Shown here: one piece after another, positions 6,153 to 9,719 of the stretch
Numbering within the stretch: position 1 is the first letter of the stretch
How the letters are laid out: every line of letters starts with the position of its first letter
Assembly (NCBI GenBank): GCA_031261905.1
Contig: JAISIS010000044.1
Coordinates: forward strand, 1-9,719
Length of the DNA stretch: 9,719 bases
Direction of reading: 5' to 3'
DNA from: Burkholderiaceae bacterium
Lineage (GTDB): Bacteria > Pseudomonadota > Gammaproteobacteria > Burkholderiales > Burkholderiaceae_D
Program-made: the position numbers and the translations under genes
The notes under the pieces: model-generated
Seen by the model: only the letters and a program-made list of their open reading frames with translations
Told to the model about the DNA's origin: nothing
The model's database searches: none

Positions 6153-7712
6153 ATGTTACTCAACCCGTCTGAAATCAGCGAATTGATAAAAAGTCGGATC
6201 GAAGGACTTAGCGATACCGCTGAGATTCGTAATCAGGGCACGATTATCTCGGTGTCCGACGGCATTTGCCGCATCCACGGGCTGTCCGATGCGATGCAGG
6301 GTGAAATGCTGGAGTTTCCCGGAAATACGTATGGCTTGGCGCTTAACCTGGAGCGTGACTCGGTTGGCGCGGTTATTCTGGGTGAATACGAGCATATCTC
6401 GGAAGGCGATACCGTAAAGTGTACCGGTCGTATTCTGGAAGTGCCCATCGGCGATGAGCTGATTGGCCGTGTTGTTGACGCGCTCGGCCAGCCCATTGAC
6501 GGCAAAGGCCCGATCAACGCCAAACTTACCGCGCCTATCGAAAAGATTGCGCCAGGCGTTATTGCGCGCCAATCCGTTTCGCAGCCCATGCAAACCGGCC
6601 TCAAGGCGATTGACTCCATGGTGCCGATCGGCCGCGGTCAGCGCGAACTGATCATCGGTGACCGCCAGACCGGTAAAACGGCGGTGGCCATTGACGCGAT
6701 CATCAACCAGAAGGGCCAGAACATGGTGTGCATTTATGTCGCCATTGGTCAGAAAGCCTCTTCCGTCAAGAATACCGTCCGCGCGCTGGAAGACCATGGC
6801 GCGATGGATTACACCATTGTTGTTGCAGCCACCGCTTCCGAATCCGCCGCGATGCAATATGTTTCGCCCTACGCGGGTTGCACCATGGGCGAGTTTTTCC
6901 GTGACCGCGGCCGTGATGCGCTGATTATTTACGACGACCTTTCCAAACAGGCCGTCGCCTATCGCCAGGTATCGCTTCTGCTGCGTCGTCCGCCGGGCCG
7001 TGAAGCCTATCCGGGCGACATCTTTTACCTGCACTCCCGCCTGCTGGAACGCGGCGCGCGCGTCAATGCCGAATATGTCGAGCACTTCACCAATGGCGAA
7101 GTCAAGGGTCAGACCGGTTCGCTCACCGCCCTGCCGATCATTGAAACCCAGGCAGGCGACGTTTCCGCTTTCGTGCCGACCAATGTGATTTCCATTACCG
7201 ATGGTCAGATATTCCTGGAAACCTCCCTCTTCAATTCGGGTATCCGTCCGGCCATTAACGCTGGTATTTCGGTTTCCCGCGTGGGTGGCGCGGCCCAGAC
7301 CAACGCGGTGAAAAGCCAGTCCGGCGGTATCCGTACCGACCTGGCGCAGTACCGCGAACTGGCGGCCTTCTCGCAGTTTGCTTCCGATCTGGATGAAGCG
7401 ACCCGCCGCCAGCTTGACCGTGGCGCGCGCGTGACCGAACTGCTGAAACAGCCGCAGTATTCGCCGTTGCCGATTTCCCTGATGTCGGTTTCCCTGTATA
7501 TGGTGAACTCCGGCTTCCTGGATGACATTGAAGTCAAAAACGTGCTTCCCTTCGAGGCCGGGCTGCATACCTACATGCGCACCAACCACTCTGATCTGCT
7601 GAAAAGGATCGAGGACAGCAAGCGCCTTGAAAAGGAAGACCTGAACACGCTTTCGGCGGCTATCACGGAATACAAGCAGGGCAGCGGTTTTGTCATGGCT
7701 GCCGAAGAGTAA
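6153..7712 (+). CDS. atpA: ATP synthase F1 subunit alpha
   Basis: Non-catalytic nucleotide-binding subunit of the alpha3-beta3 hexamer. It has 519 residues (E. coli 513). The Walker A motif GDRQTGKT lies at 169-176, the same numbering as E. coli. The Walker B-like segment is [12 protein letters not shown]. The [14 protein letters not shown] block and the inter-subunit Arg376 in [13 protein letters not shown] are present. The C-terminal helical domain includes [20 protein letters not shown]. The start is ATG 6153, placed by AGGAG five bases upstream and the conserved N-terminus [15 protein letters not shown]. The frame stays open upstream to 6096, but that part includes the tandem repeat and is not conserved sequence. 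One oddity is the segment [10 protein letters not shown] after the arginine motif, where most relatives have a basic stretch such as TK..KKLSGG. The C-terminal tail ([10 protein letters not shown]) is also divergent. Confidence 0.98.
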   Translation: MLLNPSEISELIKSRIEGLSDTAEIRNQGTIISVSDGICRIHGLSDAMQGEMLEFPGNTYGLALNLERDSVGAVILGEYEHISEGDTVKCTGRILEVPIGDELIGRVVDALGQPIDGKGPINAKLTAPIEKIAPGVIARQSVSQPMQTGLKAIDSMVPIGRGQRELIIGDRQTGKTAVAIDAIINQKGQNMVCIYVAIGQKASSVKNTVRALEDHGAMDYTIVVAATASESAAMQYVSPYAGCTMGEFFRDRGRDALIIYDDLSKQAVAYRQVSLLLRRPPGREAYPGDIFYLHSRLLERGARVNAEYVEHFTNGEVKGQTGSLTALPIIETQAGDVSAFVPTNVISITDGQIFLETSLFNSGIRPAINAGISVSRVGGAAQTNAVKSQSGGIRTDLAQYRELAAFSQFASDLDEATRRQLDRGARVTELLKQPQYSPLPISLMSVSLYMVNSGFLDDIEVKNVLPFEAGLHTYMRTNHSDLLKRIEDSKRLEKEDLNTLSAAITEYKQGSGFVMAAEE

Positions 7713-7745
7713 TGGCGGCGCCCAACGCAACAAGGAGTACGCCTG

Positions 7746-8615
7746 ATGGCATCAAGTAAAGAAATACGTGGTCATATCAAGAGTGTTGAAAACACGAGGA
7801 AGATCACCAAAGCGATGCAAATGGTGGCTGCATCCAAAATGCGCAAGGCGCAGGACAGGATGCGCGCTTCCAGGCCATACAGCGACATTGTCCGCAGCAT
7901 TGCGGCCCATATGGCGGAGGCCAACCCGGAGTATGTTCATCCCTTTACACTGCACAGGGACAACGCAAAGCGCGTCGGCTTTGTTGTGGTGACGACAGAC
8001 AAGGGGTTGTGCGGCGGACTGAACGCCAACATCCTGCGGGTGGCGACCAACCGGATGCGCGAGGAAGAACAGGACGGTAAATCCATTGTCACCGTAGCGA
8101 TCGGCAACAAGGGGCTTGGTTTTTTGAACCGTGTCGGCGCGACTATTCTTTCCCATGTCGTACAGTTGGGCGACACGCCGCGCCTGGATCGCCTGATTGG
8201 CCCGGTCAAGGTGCTGCTGGATGAATACCAGGCTGAAAACCTGGATGCGATTTACCTGTGCTACAACAAGTTTGTCAATACAATGAAACAGGAGCCTGTT
8301 GTTGAACAATTGCTGCCGCTTCCCAGCGGTACGCTCTCAACCGGCAACAAGCGCCATGCGTGGGAATACATCTATGAGCCGGATGCTCCCACCGTTATTG
8401 ACACGCTTTTGGTGCGCTATGTCGAAGCGCTGATTTATCAGTCCGTTGCGGAAAACATCGCATCCGAGCAATCGGCGCGTATGGTTGCCATGCAATCAGC
8501 CAGCGACAACGCCGGCAATGTGATTTCCGAGCTGACGCTGATGTACAACAAGACCCGTCAGGCGGCCATTACAACCGAGCTGACCGAGATTGTGGCCGGC
8601 GCGGCGGCGGTTTAA
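7746..8615 (+). CDS. atpG: ATP synthase F1 subunit gamma
   Basis: Central rotor shaft that turns inside the alpha-beta hexamer and links the c ring to catalysis. It has 289 residues (E. coli 287). The N-terminal helix carries the conserved [20 protein letters not shown] and [11 protein letters not shown] (residues about 5-38). The Rossmann-like middle contains [11 protein letters not shown] (about 83-93). The C-terminal helix ends in the conserved [20 protein letters not shown] region (about 261-280). ATG 7746 has AAGGAG (7732-7737) eight bases upstream. The gap from atpA is 33 nt. No cysteine-rich or inserted redox-switch loop of the plant type is seen. Confidence 0.97.
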   Translation: MASSKEIRGHIKSVENTRKITKAMQMVAASKMRKAQDRMRASRPYSDIVRSIAAHMAEANPEYVHPFTLHRDNAKRVGFVVVTTDKGLCGGLNANILRVATNRMREEEQDGKSIVTVAIGNKGLGFLNRVGATILSHVVQLGDTPRLDRLIGPVKVLLDEYQAENLDAIYLCYNKFVNTMKQEPVVEQLLPLPSGTLSTGNKRHAWEYIYEPDAPTVIDTLLVRYVEALIYQSVAENIASEQSARMVAMQSASDNAGNVISELTLMYNKTRQAAITTELTEIVAGAAAV

Positions 8616-8643
8616 CGATATTTAACAACCAGAATTTGCTTAA

Positions 8644-9719
<1,076 letters not shown>

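Noticed and set aside
6156..7733. Long minus-strand open frame (525 codons) opposite atpA
   Set aside because: It mirrors a highly conserved, codon-biased gene almost end to end. It has no recognisable domain and no plausible ribosome binding site, and it is explained by the scarcity of TTA, CTA and TCA on the coding strand.

Overview
The window is 9.7 kb of densely coding, all plus-strand DNA. It holds the end of a respiratory complex I (NADH:quinone oxidoreductase) gene cluster, followed directly by most of a classical F1Fo ATP synthase operon. The proteins read as betaproteobacterial, most likely Burkholderiales. AtpD begins [20 protein letters not shown], AtpE carries an ARQPELMN loop, and NuoL carries SMEGPTPVSALIHAATMV; these match that group as I remember it. 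I cannot assign a genus. A host-associated or anaerobic family such as Oxalobacteraceae or Sutterellaceae is possible but unproven.

Layout: nuoL (1-1703, 5' end outside the window) and nuoM (1743-3230) lie 39 nt apart. The usual next gene, nuoN, is absent. Instead there are about 260 nt of AT-richer, non-coding DNA (3231-3493). This stretch holds a near-consensus sigma70 promoter (TTGACT, 18 nt, TATAAT; 3362-3391), two perfect inverted repeats, and a possible 21-codon leader peptide whose stop overlaps the atpI start as ATGA. Then follow atpI (3494-3844), atpB (3847-4686), atpE (4766-5008), atpF (5079-5549), atpH (5553-6086), atpA (6153-7712), atpG (7746-8615) and atpD (8674-9719, 3' end outside). 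The expected last gene, atpC, would lie beyond the window.

How the genes work together: NuoL and NuoM are two antiporter-like proton-pumping subunits of the complex I membrane arm, which builds the proton gradient. AtpB, AtpE and AtpF form the Fo proton channel, rotor ring and stator. AtpH, AtpA, AtpG and AtpD belong to F1, where that gradient drives ATP synthesis. AtpI is a small membrane accessory protein. The c subunit has the proton-type carboxylate (Asp59) and lacks the Na+ ligand set.

I see no tRNA, rRNA, CRISPR array, transposase or novel defence or metabolic system. This is core bioenergetic DNA. The points worth a second look are the nuo/atp junction, which lacks the usual partners of both operons, the structured leader before atpI, a near-perfect tandem 15-mer before atpA, and a few unusual residues in conserved motifs.
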